Shown here: piece after piece, positions 1-9,075 of the stretch | How positions within the stretch are numbered: position 1 is the stretch's first letter | Layout of the letters: every line of letters begins with the position of its first letter | DNA from: Microbacterium sp. CH12i | GTDB lineage: Bacteria > Actinomycetota > Actinomycetes > Actinomycetales > Microbacteriaceae | NCBI RefSeq assembly: GCF_000685355.1 | Contig: NZ_JHET01000010.1 | Coordinates: 310,001-374,000 of the forward strand | Length of the DNA: 64,000 nt | Direction of reading: 5' to 3' | Made by a program: the position numbers and the translations under genes | Notes under the pieces: model-generated | The model's input: only the letters and a program-made list of their open reading frames with translations | What the model was told of the DNA's origin: nothing | Database searches by the model: none

Positions 1-994
1 CCAGCACCACAGCCACGACGCCCACAAGTGTGCGGGCGGTGAAGGTGGTGCGCAGCAGCGCCAGCATCTTGATGTCGACGAGCGGACCCACCAGCAGGAA
101 AGCGATCAGCGCGCCCGAAGAGAACGTCGAGGCGAACGAGAGCGCGAAGAAGGCATCAACGTTCGAGCAGATCGCGACGGTCATCGCGAGTGCCATCATC
201 GCGACGATCGACAGCACCGGGTTCGATCCGATCGACAGCAGCACGTCGCGTGGGATCAGCACCTGCACGGCCCCGGCGAGCGCCGAGCCGATCACAAGAG
301 CAGGCATGACCGCGCGTAGTTCAATGAGGAACTGCGTCAGGCTGCGACGGGTGGGTGAGCCGTGCTCGTGCGACACGCGCTCGCAGGTGGCCGTGAACTG
401 CTGCGTGAGCAGGGCATCCGGCGAAGGGTGGCGGCTGTAGATCCAGCCAATGAGGTTCGCGATCAGGTAGCCGCCGACGAGACGAGCGACGAGGATCCCG
501 CCGTCCCATCCGAAAGCGGCATGGGTGGTGATGATCACGATCGGGTTGACGATGGGGGCGGCCATGAGGAAGGTCATCGCCTCAGCAGGCGCAAGCCCGC
601 GCATCATCAGCCCCCGGGCGAACGGCACGTTGCCGCACTCGCACACCGGAATCAGCATCCCGAGCAGCGACAGCACCGCGCGGCGCGCCCATCCCTGCCG
701 GGGCAGCCAGCGGTGGATGAGGTCGGGCGGCAGCCACACCTGAACAACGATCGACAGCACGACCCCGAGCACCACAAACGGCAGCGCCTCGATGAGCACG
801 CTGAGCGCGAGCGTCAGCCCGTCCTGTGCGCGATCGGGAAGAGCGTCCTGGAACAATGCAGGCGCGAAGCGGTCGATAAGGAAGAGCACTGCGAGGATGA
901 CGATGCCCACAGCGAGCGCAATCCACGGCGAGTGCGGGGCGCGGTCACCGTGACGCTCAGCGGCCGTCTGGCGTGTCGAGGTACCGGTGATCAC
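1..994 (-). CDS. DUF318-type permease, 3' end beyond window
   Basis: A multi-span membrane protein of the permease family once called DUF318/UPF0718. The reading frame stays open from a GTG at 994 to the left edge, about 331 residues. Hydrophobic helices alternate with short loops, and PVCECGNVP near residues 116-124 matches the Cys-containing motif these permeases carry in their membrane core. The GTG overlaps the zur stop codon (GTGA), so translation is probably coupled to zur at the end of the zinc operon. The substrate is unknown; position suggests a metal-related role, which is inference. The C-terminus is not visible. Confidence 0.85.
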   Translation of the reverse strand, partial: MITGTSTRQTAAERHGDRAPHSPWIALAVGIVILAVLFLIDRFAPALFQDALPDRAQDGLTLALSVLIEALPFVVLGVVLSIVVQVWLPPDLIHRWLPRQGWARRAVLSLLGMLIPVCECGNVPFARGLMMRGLAPAEAMTFLMAAPIVNPIVIITTHAAFGWDGGILVARLVGGYLIANLIGWIYSRHPSPDALLTQQFTATCERVSHEHGSPTRRSLTQFLIELRAVMPALVIGSALAGAVQVLIPRDVLLSIGSNPVLSIVAMMALAMTVAICSNVDAFFALSFASTFSSGALIAFLLVGPLVDIKMLALLRTTFTARTLVGVVAVVL

Positions 995-1410
995 TCGGAA
1001 ACGGTTTCCCCGGCCGCCGCGCGCCGGTCAGTGCATGCCGTGCACAGCCCGAAGATATCGACGACGTGCTCGGCCGCGCTGAAGCCGTGCAGCGAGGCGG
1101 TGCGATGCGCCCATGCCTCGACGTCCTTCGCCTCGATCTCGACGGTCAGTCCGCAGGATCGGCAGATCAGGTGGTGATGGTGGCCCTGGGTCGAACAGGC
1201 ACGGTAGAGAGCCTCCCCCTCGGGGCTCTGCAGCGAGTCGGCATCGCCGGCCGACGCAAGCCCGGCGAGAGCCCGGTACACAGTCGCGAGACCAATGCCG
1301 GTGTTCTCTTCGCGGAGCGTGGCGTGCAGGCTCTGCGCGCTCACGAAACCATGCGCATCGGCGAGCGCGTCACGCACTCGCTCGCGCTGCCATGTGTTGC
1401 GCTGAGCCAT
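991..1410 (-). CDS. zur: Fur-family regulator, probably Zur
   Basis: A Fur-type metal-responsive repressor of 139 residues. The N-terminal winged helix contains the typical GLATVYRAL recognition segment at about residues 40-49. HHHH at 77-80 and the pairs CRSC (83-86) and CTAC (123-126) supply the regulatory and structural zinc ligands. It follows znuB after 9 bases and precedes a permease, inside a zinc-uptake operon, so Zur is a better call than Fur or PerR. The operator-like palindrome in front of znuA at 4141-4155 would be its target. The family is certain; zinc specificity is inferred from context. Confidence 0.88.
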   Translation of the reverse strand: MAQRNTWQRERVRDALADAHGFVSAQSLHATLREENTGIGLATVYRALAGLASAGDADSLQSPEGEALYRACSTQGHHHHLICRSCGLTVEIEAKDVEAWAHRTASLHGFSAAEHVVDIFGLCTACTDRRAAAGETVSE

Positions 1411-1419
1411 GTTCCGAGT

Positions 1420-2310
1420 CTAGGCCGAGAGGCTAGTCGACGGCTGGGAGGAGCGGCGCACCCGGTTGCGTGCGCGTTGCACAACCCAGCATCCGGCGTA
1501 GATGAGGAACGAGATCGTGGTGATGTACGGGCTCACCGGGAGCGTGCCGGCAAGGGCGAGCAGGATGCCGCCCACCGCCGACACAAAGCCGAACAGGGCA
1601 GCCAGCAGCGGGACGGTGAGCGGTCCTGCGGCGACGCGCATGGCCGCAGCAGCAGGAGTCACCAGCAACGCCATCACGAGCAGCGCACCGATGATGTGCA
1701 CGCTGACCGCGACAATAAGGCCGAGCAGGACCATGAACGCGAGGCTCAGCGCCCTGGTCGGGATGCCGCGGGCACTGGCTGCGACCGCGTCGAGGGAGTC
1801 GAACCGCAGCGGGTTCCACATCAGCAGCAGTCCGATGAGCACGAACGTGCTGATACCGATCAGCCAGCCGAGGTCGGGGCTCGATACCGAGACGATCTGC
1901 CCGGTGAGCAGGCTGAAGCGGTTCGCACTGCGCCCGTCATAAAGCGACAGGAACAGGATGCCGAGGCCAAGGCCGAACGGCATCAGCACACCGACGATCG
2001 AATTGCGGTCGCGCGCTTTGGACCCGAGGATTCCGATGAGGATCGCGGCGAGCAACGCGCCGCCGAGCGAGCCCGCGACCACACTGCCGCCGAACAGCAG
2101 TGCCGCCGCGGCACCCGCGAACGACAGCTCGCTGACGCCGTGCACGGCGAAGGCGAGGTCGCGCTGCATGACGAAGACGCCGATCAGTCCGCCGACGATG
2201 CCGAGGACGGCGCCCGCAATGATCGAGTTCGCGAGCAGGGCAACGAGCGCGCCGTAGTCTTGGAAGGAGAAGACGTCGTTCCAGTTGACGGTCTGCCAGA
2301 GGGCGCTCAT
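1420..2310 (-). CDS. znuB: zinc/manganese ABC transporter permease
   Basis: The membrane subunit of an ABC-3 type metal importer, 296 residues, with about eight hydrophobic segments. The region NSIIAGAVLGIVGGLIGVFV near the start and the stretch ending in LVTPAAAAMRVA are characteristic of ZnuB/MntB permeases. Its ATG lies in the last codons of the ATPase gene (ATGA overlap), so the two are translated together. It works with the upstream ATPase and ZnuA to bring zinc across the membrane. Metal choice is inferred from the His-rich partner protein and the downstream zur. Confidence 0.92.
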   Translation of the reverse strand: MSALWQTVNWNDVFSFQDYGALVALLANSIIAGAVLGIVGGLIGVFVMQRDLAFAVHGVSELSFAGAAAALLFGGSVVAGSLGGALLAAILIGILGSKARDRNSIVGVLMPFGLGLGILFLSLYDGRSANRFSLLTGQIVSVSSPDLGWLIGISTFVLIGLLLMWNPLRFDSLDAVAASARGIPTRALSLAFMVLLGLIVAVSVHIIGALLVMALLVTPAAAAMRVAAGPLTVPLLAALFGFVSAVGGILLALAGTLPVSPYITTISFLIYAGCWVVQRARNRVRRSSQPSTSLSA

Positions 2311-3161
2311 GCGCCATCCCCCAACTCGTGGTGGTCGTGGCCCTCGCCCTGGTCGGCGTGGTCGTGGTGCGGTTCAGCATCCGGGATTCCGACGACGACG
2401 AGTCGTCCGCCGGCGCGCAGCACGAAAACAGGCGTGCCGTACAGGTCGGTGAGGACCTCGCTGCGGAGCACTTCCTCCGGCGTCCCGAGCACGAACCGGC
2501 CACCGGCGATGTAGAGGATCCGGTCGACCCGGTCGAGAATCGGGTTGATGTCGTGAGTGACGAAAAGCACCGCGGCGCCGCGTTCTCGCCGTTGCCGGTC
2601 GATGATCTCGGTCACGCCCAGCTGGTTTGCGAGATCGAGGTTCGACAGCGGCTCATCGCAGAGGAGAAGCATCGGGTCATCAGCGAGAGCCTGGCCGACA
2701 CGGAGCCGTTGCTGCTCGCCACCGGAAAGCAGGCCGACTCGGCGGTCGGCGAAGTGCGCGGCGCCCACACCTTCGAGCAGCGCGTCGACGCGGGCGCGGT
2801 CGCCACGGCGCGGGATCGGCAGTCCGAAGCGGGTGCCGTTCACACCGAGCGCGACGACGTCGCGGGCGCGCATGCTGGTGTCGGGAGGAAGCGGGCGCTG
2901 CTGCGGAATGTACCCGATCCGCGAGTTACCCCGGTGCACGGCAGCGCCGGCGACTCGGATGCTGCCCGCACTAAGCGGCTGCAGCCCGAGGATCGCCCGC
3001 ATCAACGTCGTCTTGCCTGATCCGGATGGGCCGAGCACAGCGATGAACTCGCCGGGCTCAACCGTCAGGTCAAGACCAGACCACAGTTCGCGGTGGCCAC
3101 GGTGAAGCGCTGCACCCTTGATTTCAAGGACCGGGGTGCGCGCCAGCTCGCCTGCGCTCAC
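2307..3161 (-). CDS. znuC: zinc ABC transporter ATP-binding protein with His-rich tail
   Basis: The ATPase subunit, 284 residues from the GTG at 3161. That GTG overlaps the znuA stop (GTGA); the longer frame from an ATG at 3206 would overlap znuA by 49 bases and is less likely. Walker A GPSGSGKT lies near residue 44, signature LSGGEQQR near 145, Walker B LLLCDEP near 165, followed by the H-loop VTHD. The C-terminus carries an unusual His/Asp-rich tail (EPHHDHADQGEGHDHH), which could bind or buffer zinc; that role is inference. Confidence 0.93.
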   Translation of the reverse strand: MSAGELARTPVLEIKGAALHRGHRELWSGLDLTVEPGEFIAVLGPSGSGKTTLMRAILGLQPLSAGSIRVAGAAVHRGNSRIGYIPQQRPLPPDTSMRARDVVALGVNGTRFGLPIPRRGDRARVDALLEGVGAAHFADRRVGLLSGGEQQRLRVGQALADDPMLLLCDEPLSNLDLANQLGVTEIIDRQRRERGAAVLFVTHDINPILDRVDRILYIAGGRFVLGTPEEVLRSEVLTDLYGTPVFVLRAGGRLVVVGIPDAEPHHDHADQGEGHDHHELGDGA

Positions 3162-4120
3162 GGGTGGAGTGCAGCGGCGAGGTTCTGGATCGCGTCGCGC
3201 ATCCATTCAGCGTACGACGATCCGTCCTCAATTAGCTCCGTAAAGGCGACGACGGGGATGCCGGCGGCCGAGGCCGCATCCTCGACGCGCTGAGTCTCGG
3301 CGCCACCGGTCTGTGCGTTGGTGAGCAGCACTTTTACCTCGCCGCTGTCGATCACATCGAGCGCTTTGAGCAGCGTGGCTGGTGCGACGTCATTGCCTTC
3401 CTCTACGGCTTCGGCAAAGCCATCGGGCGTCACGTTCGTGAGGCCAGCGGCTGTCGCGAGGTAACCGGGAAGCGGCTCGGTGATGAAGGTGCCAGCACCG
3501 TTGGCCGCGGTCGCGAGGGTCTCGAGGTCGGTCTCGAAGCCTTCGAGTTCGGCGATGATCTCATCGGCAGAAGCCGTGAAGTCGGCTTCTCCGGCCGGAT
3601 CGATCTCGCTGAGCTCTGCGGCGATCCCCTCAACGACGTGGATCATCGTGTGCGGGTCGAACCAGATGTGCTCGTTGAAGCCCTCGACGTGGTCATGACC
3701 CTCGTGCGCACCTGACTCTTCGGCGTGGTCGTGCTCGGCGCCGTGCCCCTCGTTGCCTGGGTAATCATGCGAGAACTCAACCGCGGTGAGCACATGAGCA
3801 TCCGAGCCGTCGAGCAACGTATCGATGAACGCGTCGTAGCCACCACCGTTTTCGATGACGAGGTCGGCTTTCGTGACGCTGAGTCGGTCGCGAGCGGATG
3901 CCTCGTAGGAATGCGGGTCCTGGCTCGCGGAGTCGATGATCGAGGTCACCTCGACACGATCGCCGCCGATCTGTGCGGCCAGCGAACCGTAGACATTCGT
4001 GGATGCGGTCACCCGAATGAGCCCGCTACCCGAGCCGCCCGTCGCAGGGTCAGCCGCGCATCCCGCGAGGACGAGCAGGGAGACGGATGCGAGCGCAAAA
4101 GCGGCAACGGATTTCTTCAC
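3158..4120 (-). CDS. znuA: zinc-binding lipoprotein of ABC transporter
   Basis: The solute-binding protein of the importer, 320 residues. A lipoprotein signal peptide ends in LAGC with Cys21 as lipidation site. Residues 126-151 form a His/Asp/Glu-rich loop (HGAEHDHAEESGAHEGHDH), the hallmark of zinc-specific cluster 9 binding proteins. Conserved ligand positions include His70 in QDPHSYE and His157 in WFDPHTM. It is the first gene of the operon and is preceded by a Zur-box-like palindrome 21 bases before the ATG, so repression by zinc-loaded Zur is likely. Confidence 0.94.
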   Translation of the reverse strand: MKKSVAAFALASVSLLVLAGCAADPATGGSGSGLIRVTASTNVYGSLAAQIGGDRVEVTSIIDSASQDPHSYEASARDRLSVTKADLVIENGGGYDAFIDTLLDGSDAHVLTAVEFSHDYPGNEGHGAEHDHAEESGAHEGHDHVEGFNEHIWFDPHTMIHVVEGIAAELSEIDPAGEADFTASADEIIAELEGFETDLETLATAANGAGTFITEPLPGYLATAAGLTNVTPDGFAEAVEEGNDVAPATLLKALDVIDSGEVKVLLTNAQTGGAETQRVEDAASAAGIPVVAFTELIEDGSSYAEWMRDAIQNLAAALHP

Positions 4121-4140
4121 GTTGCGACTCTACACGCTAA

Positions 4141-4155
4141 TGATAACCATTCTCA
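4141..4155 (-). promoter_or_regulatory. Zur-box-like operator before znuA
   Basis: TGATAACCATTCTCA on the + strand reads TGAGAATGGTTATCA towards znuA. It is an imperfect inverted repeat close to the actinobacterial Zur box (TGAAAATGATTTTCA type). It sits 21 bases from the znuA start, where a bound repressor would block transcription. Binding is inferred. Confidence 0.65.
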
Positions 4156-4179
4156 ACATGGCGCTGTGCCGCGGCTGTT

Positions 4180-5516
4180 TCACTCGACGAGCAGCGCCGG
4201 CTCTTCCAAGATGCTGGCGACGTCGGCGATGAAACGGCTCATGCCGTCGCCGTCGACGACGCGATGGTCAAACGATCCGGCGACCGTAGTGACATAGCGC
4301 GGACGCACCTCACCGTCGACGACCCACGCTTCTGGCTGATCGTTCCCATCGCTACGATGCCGGCCTCGCCGGGGTTGATGATCGGGGTACCCGCATCCAT
4401 CCCGAACACACCAATGTTCGTAATGGTGATCGTCCCGCCATGCTGATCCGCCGGAGGCGTCTTGCCCTCGCGCGCGGTGAGCGTGAGGCGATTCAGCGCC
4501 CGCGCGAGATCTTTCATGTTGAGGTCCTGAGCGTCCTTGATGTTGGGGACGAGCAGGCCGCGTGGCGTCGCCGCAGCGATGCCGAGGTTGACGTAGTGAC
4601 GAACGGAAATCTCCGCGCCGTCATCCGTCTCGACCCACGCGGCATTCACCATGGGGTTGCGGCGCACGGCCCAGATCACGGCGCGCGCGACGATCAGCAG
4701 CGGCGACACCCGAATGTCGGCGAAGTCAGGCGACGCCTTCAAACGCTTCACGAGCTCCATCGTGCGCGTCGCGTCGACCTCTTTCCAGACCGTCACGTGC
4801 GGTGCGCTGTAGGCACTCTGCACCATCGCCGAAGCGCTGACCTTGCGTACGCCCTTCACCGGGATCGACTCGGTGCGTGAAGGGTCGGATGCTCGCGCCT
4901 GACTCGGGGCGGTTCCGCGAGCAAGCCCCACCGGCGCACTCTTCGGTGCGGGCACGGTCTCTTCGCGCACGGTTCCCCACTCTGGGGTCTCGATGTTGCG
5001 GAAGACACTCTCCTGCGAGGCGCTCTTCACGACGTCGTCGCGCGTCACTTCGCCGTCGGCGCCGGTCGGGGTGACCGATGACAGATCGACGCCCAGGTCG
5101 CGGGCAAGCTTGCGGATCGGGGGCTTCGCAACGACGCCGACCGAGGACCGTACCGGACGCACTGCCGGGCGAGTACGGCGAGAAGTCGCACCGGCGCCGG
5201 TGCCGTAGCCGACCAGGACTGCGCCGCCCGCTTCTGTGCCCGGAGCAGCCGGCGAAGCGGCGGCAGAAGCCGTAGCATCCGACACGAAACTGATGATCGG
5301 GGCACCAACCTCTACGGTCGTCCCCTCGGCGACGAGCAGCTCGCCGATGACACCCGCATACGGCGACGGCAGCTCGACGAGAGATTTGGCGGTCTCGATC
5401 TCGACGATCACGTCGTTGATCGCGACAGTGTCGCCGGCGGCGACCTTCCAGGTCACGATCTCCGCCTCGGTGAGGCCTTCACCGACATCAGGAAGATTGA
5501 AGTTCTGCGTGCTCAT
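4180..5516 (-). CDS. bkdC: 2-oxoacid dehydrogenase E2, frameshift near 3' end
   Basis: Dihydrolipoamide acyltransferase of a branched-chain 2-oxoacid dehydrogenase complex. An N-terminal lipoyl domain carries the lipoylated Lys44 in ETAKS. An Ala/Pro linker and a peripheral subunit-binding domain ([14 protein letters not shown]) follow, then the catalytic domain. Reading straight through, the frame diverges after MGTISQ and ends at 4239. One base missing near 4328-4341 restores [11 protein letters not shown] and the catalytic [14 protein letters not shown], ending at a TGA at 4180-4182. The active-site His/Asp motif therefore sits in the shifted frame. It is the last gene of the operon with E1 alpha and E1 beta. 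The frameshift is probably a sequencing error. Confidence 0.85.
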
Positions 5517-5526
5517 TTTTTGGTGC

Positions 5527-5545
5527 CCTTCGACAGGCTCAGGGA
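5527..5545. repeat. dispersed intergenic repeat, TTCGACAGGCTCAG type
   Basis: CCTTCGACAGGCTCAGGGA lies between the E1 beta and E2 genes. It matches a short sequence often dispersed between genes in Microbacteriaceae and other high-GC bacteria. A diverged inverse copy, CTGAGCCTGACGAAGG, occurs at about 35613-35628. Confidence 0.5.
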
Positions 5546-5560
5546 GCGGATGGGTGTGGG

Positions 5561-6541
5561 TCAGTAGGCCAGTGACCTGTCGACGGCCTCAAGAATGCGA
5601 TCGGCATCTGGCAGGAAGGTGCCCTCGAGCTTGGCGGGCGGGAACGGGGTGTCATAGCCGGATACGCGCAGCACCGGCGCCTCGAGGGCGTAGAACGCGC
5701 GCTCCATCACGGTCGCAGCGATTTCGCTGCCGAGGCTGGTGAACCCGTGCGCTTCTTGGGCGTAAACCATCCGGCCGGTCTTGCGTGCCGAATCGAGGAT
5801 GGGGCCATAGTCGACCGGCGACAGCGATCGCACGTCGACGACCTCGCAGCTCGTGCCTTCACCGTCGGCGATCGCGGCGGCCTCGAGCAGGGTCGTCACC
5901 ATCGCGCCGTGGCCGACGAGGGTCACATCGGTGCCGGTGCGCACCACACGAGAGGCGTGCAGGGGCACTGCGGACTGCTCGAGATCGACCTCACCCTTCT
6001 GCCAGTACTTGCTCTTGGGTTCCATGAAGATGATCGGATCGTTCGATCGGATCGCCTCCTGGATCATCCAATACGCGTCGTTCGGCGTTGATGGCGAGAC
6101 GACTCGAAGGCCCGGCGTGTGCGCGAAGTACGCCTCCGGACTTTCCTGGTGGTGCTCGACCGCACCGATGTGCCCGCCATAAGGGATGCGGATCACGATC
6201 GGCATCGTGATCGTGCCCTCGTGCCGGTTGGTCAGCTTTGCCAGCTGCGTGGTGATCTGGTCGAACGCGGGGAACACGAACCCGTCGAACTGGATCTCGA
6301 TAACCGGACGGAATCCGGTCATAGTCAGCCCGATTGCGGTGCCCACGATTCCGGACTCAGCGAGCGGGGTATCGAGCACCCGCTTGTCGCCGAAGTCGCG
6401 CTGCAGGTGCTCGGTGATGCGGAATACACCACCGAGCTTTCCGATGTCCTCCCCCATGAGCAGGACGCGCGGGTCATCTTCCATCGCCTTGCGGAGGCCG
6501 GCATTTAGTGCCCTGCTGAAGGGCATTGTCTCGAGCGTCAT
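5561..6541 (-). CDS. bkdB: 2-oxoacid dehydrogenase E1 beta subunit
   Basis: A 326-residue transketolase-type subunit that forms the thiamine-diphosphate heterotetramer with the upstream alpha subunit. The start at 6541 ([13 protein letters not shown]) overlaps the alpha stop codon as ATGA, so 90 residues of open frame further upstream are not part of the protein. Family signatures are present: [51 protein letters not shown] and [13 protein letters not shown]. Length and order match branched-chain or pyruvate dehydrogenase E1 beta. Confidence 0.94.
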   Translation of the reverse strand: MTLETMPFSRALNAGLRKAMEDDPRVLLMGEDIGKLGGVFRITEHLQRDFGDKRVLDTPLAESGIVGTAIGLTMTGFRPVIEIQFDGFVFPAFDQITTQLAKLTNRHEGTITMPIVIRIPYGGHIGAVEHHQESPEAYFAHTPGLRVVSPSTPNDAYWMIQEAIRSNDPIIFMEPKSKYWQKGEVDLEQSAVPLHASRVVRTGTDVTLVGHGAMVTTLLEAAAIADGEGTSCEVVDVRSLSPVDYGPILDSARKTGRMVYAQEAHGFTSLGSEIAATVMERAFYALEAPVLRVSGYDTPFPPAKLEGTFLPDADRILEAVDRSLAY

Positions 6542-7683
6542 GCGTGAGCCCCCCCATTCTGCGTGGGAGCCTCGAACGACGACTCGTACTGGGCGCGCCA
6601 TGCGCGCTGCTCGTCGATCAGCGGATGCGGCTCGCTGTAGACGTGATCGAAGATCTTTCCCGGGCCCGGCGATTCGAGCGCCAGGGTGCGGACGCGGAGG
6701 TCTTCTGCGGCATCGGCAGCCTCGGCATCCACATCGTCGAAGAAGGTGCCTGCCGCGCCCTTGCCCGTAAGGAAGGCGCGCATGCGCGTGATCGGGTCGC
6801 GAAGCGCCCACCCCTGCTCTTCGTCGCTTCCGCGGTACTTGGTCGGGTCGTCGCTGGTGGTGTGCGCGCCAACCCGGTAGGTGTCGGCCTCGATCGCCCG
6901 CGGACCTTTACCGGCGCGTGCATCGTCGAGGGCAACGCGCGAGACTGCGTAGCTGGCGAGCACGTCGTTGCCGTCGACCCGGATGCTCTCGATGCCGTAG
7001 CCCGCGCTGCGCTGAGCGAATGGAACACGCGTCTGCGTCGCCACCGGAACCGAGATCGCCCACTGGTTGTTCTGCAGGAAGAAGACCGTCGGCGCCTGGT
7101 AGCTCGCGGCGAACACCATCGCCTCGTGCACATCACCCTGGCTGGACGCACCATCGCCGTAGTAGACGAGCACTGCCGCGTCACGCTCGGGGTCACCCGA
7201 GCCAGTCTTGCCATCGAAAGTGAGGCCCATGGCGTAACCGGTGGCGTGCAGCACCTGCGAGCCGAGCACCAGCGTGTACAACCGCGTATTGCCGTTCTTA
7301 GGATCAGTCGGATCCCAGCCGCCGTGCGTGACACCGCGCATCAGCGAGATGATGCCCACCGGGTCGACGCCGCGAACGCGGGCGACGGCGTGCTCACGGT
7401 AGGAGGGGAACAGGGTGTCTTGCGGGCGCGCAGCGCGGGCCGAGCCCACCTGGGCGGCCTCCTGCCCGCGGCTCGGCGGCCAGAGCGCCAGCTGCCCCTG
7501 ACGCTGCAGGTTGGTGGCCTGCGTATCGATGGCACGGATGACGACCATGTCGCGGTAGAACTGCTCGAGCTCTCTGTCACTGATCGCATCAAGCAACGGC
7601 AGGTACTGCTCGGCTGCCGGACTGGGCGCGAAACGACCGTCCGCTTGCAGCATGCGGACGATATCGGGCTCTGACGAGGTCAC
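6538..7683 (-). CDS. bkdA: 2-oxoacid dehydrogenase E1 alpha subunit
   Basis: The 381-residue alpha subunit that binds thiamine diphosphate and decarboxylates the 2-oxo acid. The cofactor motif runs from GDGASSQGDVHEA (GDG at 176-178) to the NN pair at 205-206. The phosphorylation-loop-like region DDPTKYR is present. It overlaps the beta gene by 4 bases and follows the aminotransferase gene with a 9-base gap. An aminotransferase feeding 2-oxo acids to the complex favours branched-chain substrates over pyruvate, but this is inference. Confidence 0.93.
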   Translation of the reverse strand: MTSSEPDIVRMLQADGRFAPSPAAEQYLPLLDAISDRELEQFYRDMVVIRAIDTQATNLQRQGQLALWPPSRGQEAAQVGSARAARPQDTLFPSYREHAVARVRGVDPVGIISLMRGVTHGGWDPTDPKNGNTRLYTLVLGSQVLHATGYAMGLTFDGKTGSGDPERDAAVLVYYGDGASSQGDVHEAMVFAASYQAPTVFFLQNNQWAISVPVATQTRVPFAQRSAGYGIESIRVDGNDVLASYAVSRVALDDARAGKGPRAIEADTYRVGAHTTSDDPTKYRGSDEEQGWALRDPITRMRAFLTGKGAAGTFFDDVDAEAADAAEDLRVRTLALESPGPGKIFDHVYSEPHPLIDEQRAWRAQYESSFEAPTQNGGAHA

Positions 7684-7692
7684 CGTTCTACG

Positions 7693-8793
7693 CTAGCCGA
7701 GCTCGTCAGTCGAGAGCTGGAGGGTCTGCACAACGGATGCCGCAACCTGTAGGACCTTCTCCACCGATTCATGCTCTCCGACGGATATACGGATGCCGTC
7801 GCCAGAGAACGGCCGCACGATGATGTCAGCCGCGACGAATGCCGCGGCGACCTCGTCGGTGTGAGATCCGGCGGGAAGCCAGACGAAGTTCGCCTGGGCG
7901 TCCGGAACCTTCCAGCCCTGCGCGCGCAGGGCCGTCACCAGTGCGGTACGACGCTCCACAATCACGGCGACGCGTTGCATGAGTTCGGACTCGGCGTCGA
8001 GGCTGGCGATTGCGGCCGTCTCTGCCGCGGCGGTAACCGAGAGCGGGATGCCGGTGGCCCGCGCAGCGTCGAGTACCTTTGCGTGCCCGATTGCGTAACC
8101 GACGCGAAGGCCAGCGAGGCCGTAGGCCTTAGAGAAGGTGCGCAGCACCACCACGTTCGGATGCGCCTCGAATACGCGTGCGCCGAGACCATCAACCGCG
8201 TCTTCTGCGGTGACGAATTCGGCATATGCCTCATCAAGAATGATGAGCACATCGGCCGGAACGCGGGAGACGAATGCTTCGAACTCTGCGGTCGTGATGA
8301 TCGGGCCGGTGGGGTTGTTCGGGGTGCAGAGCAGGATCGCGCGAGTGCGCTCGGTGACGGCATCCGCCATCGCATCGAGGTCGTGGCGCGCATCGGCGGT
8401 CAGCGGAATCGGCACGCCGGTAGCGCCCGCCACCAGGGGAATGCCAGGGTATGCCTCAAAAGACCGCCAGGCGTACATGACCTCATCGCCGACGGATGCC
8501 GCGGCCTGCACCAGTTGATAGAGGATGGCGACGCTGCCGCTGGCGACATGCACCTGGTCGATGCCCACGCCGTACCGGGCGCCCAGGCGTTCGCGCAGAC
8601 GGGTGGCCGTGGCATCCGGATAGCGGTTCATGGGAGTCGCGTGCTGCAGCGCCTCGACCACGGACGGCAGCGGCTCAAACGGGTTCTCGTTGCTCGAGAG
8701 CTTGAAGGCATCGGCTCCGGCCTGCTTGCCCTGCTTATACGGCGCAAGAGCAGCGATCTCGGGGCGGATGCGGGGAAGAATCGGCTCGGTCAC
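7693..8793 (-). CDS. HisC-like (aromatic/histidinol-phosphate) aminotransferase
   Basis: A fold-type I PLP aminotransferase of 366 residues. SSNENPFEP (33-41) is the substrate-end motif of HisC-like enzymes. CTPNNPTG, LDEAYAEF and the Schiff-base lysine 222 in TFSKAYGLAGLRVGY are intact. In actinobacteria this subgroup is annotated either as histidinol-phosphate aminotransferase or as phenylalanine aminotransferase (Pat). Lying outside a his operon and directly before a 2-oxoacid dehydrogenase operon, it more likely acts on aromatic or branched-chain amino acids. Confidence 0.85.
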   Translation of the reverse strand: MTEPILPRIRPEIAALAPYKQGKQAGADAFKLSSNENPFEPLPSVVEALQHATPMNRYPDATATRLRERLGARYGVGIDQVHVASGSVAILYQLVQAAASVGDEVMYAWRSFEAYPGIPLVAGATGVPIPLTADARHDLDAMADAVTERTRAILLCTPNNPTGPIITTAEFEAFVSRVPADVLIILDEAYAEFVTAEDAVDGLGARVFEAHPNVVVLRTFSKAYGLAGLRVGYAIGHAKVLDAARATGIPLSVTAAAETAAIASLDAESELMQRVAVIVERRTALVTALRAQGWKVPDAQANFVWLPAGSHTDEVAAAFVAADIIVRPFSGDGIRISVGEHESVEKVLQVAASVVQTLQLSTDELG

Positions 8794-8837
8794 GGTCTGA
8801 GTCTACGAGCGTTCGGCCTGTCTGCCACCGAACCCCA

Positions 8838-8854
8838 GTGGTACCATTGTGGTA
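8838..8854 (+). promoter_or_regulatory. leaderless-type promoter and direct repeats before antitoxin
   Basis: GTGGTA occurs twice, at 8838-8843 and 8849-8854, 11 bases apart, a spacing suited to two ribbon-helix-helix dimers on one DNA face. A TANNNT -10 box (TACCAT, 8842-8847) ends six bases before the ATG at 8854, and no Shine-Dalgarno sequence is visible. This is the geometry of actinobacterial leaderless transcripts. Autoregulation is inferred. Confidence 0.5.
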
Positions 8855-9060
8855 TGGCTATGAATGTGCGATTCCCCGATGAACTCGATGCAAAACTCGA
8901 GGCGATCGCGCGCGCGCGCCACACGTCGAAGCACGCGGTGATCATCGAGGCCGCGACCCGGTTCGTGAATACCGAATCCAAGACCGACCGGGTGCTCGCG
9001 ATCGCCGACGAAATCTCGGATCGATACGCAGAGACCATCAAACGCCTCGAAGACGCCTGA
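8854..9060 (+). CDS. ribbon-helix-helix antitoxin
   Basis: A 68-residue protein with the CopG/Arc-type fold. MAMNVRFPDELDAKLEAIAR forms the beta strand and first helix, and HTSKHAVIIEAATRFVN the second. The C-terminal part (ISDRYAETIKRLEDA) would wrap the toxin. It precedes the Doc-like gene by 15 bases, the classic antitoxin-first order. The start is set by the ATG after the TACCAT box; a second in-frame ATG lies two codons on. As with other such antitoxins it probably represses its own promoter. Confidence 0.85.
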   Translation: MAMNVRFPDELDAKLEAIARARHTSKHAVIIEAATRFVNTESKTDRVLAIADEISDRYAETIKRLEDA

Positions 9061-9075
9061 CGAAGCACGCTAATA

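Noticed and set aside
5561..6811. A 416-residue E1 beta with a long N-terminal extension
   Set aside because: The first 90 residues are the shadow of E1 alpha in another frame; the family start at 6541 overlaps the upstream stop as ATGA.
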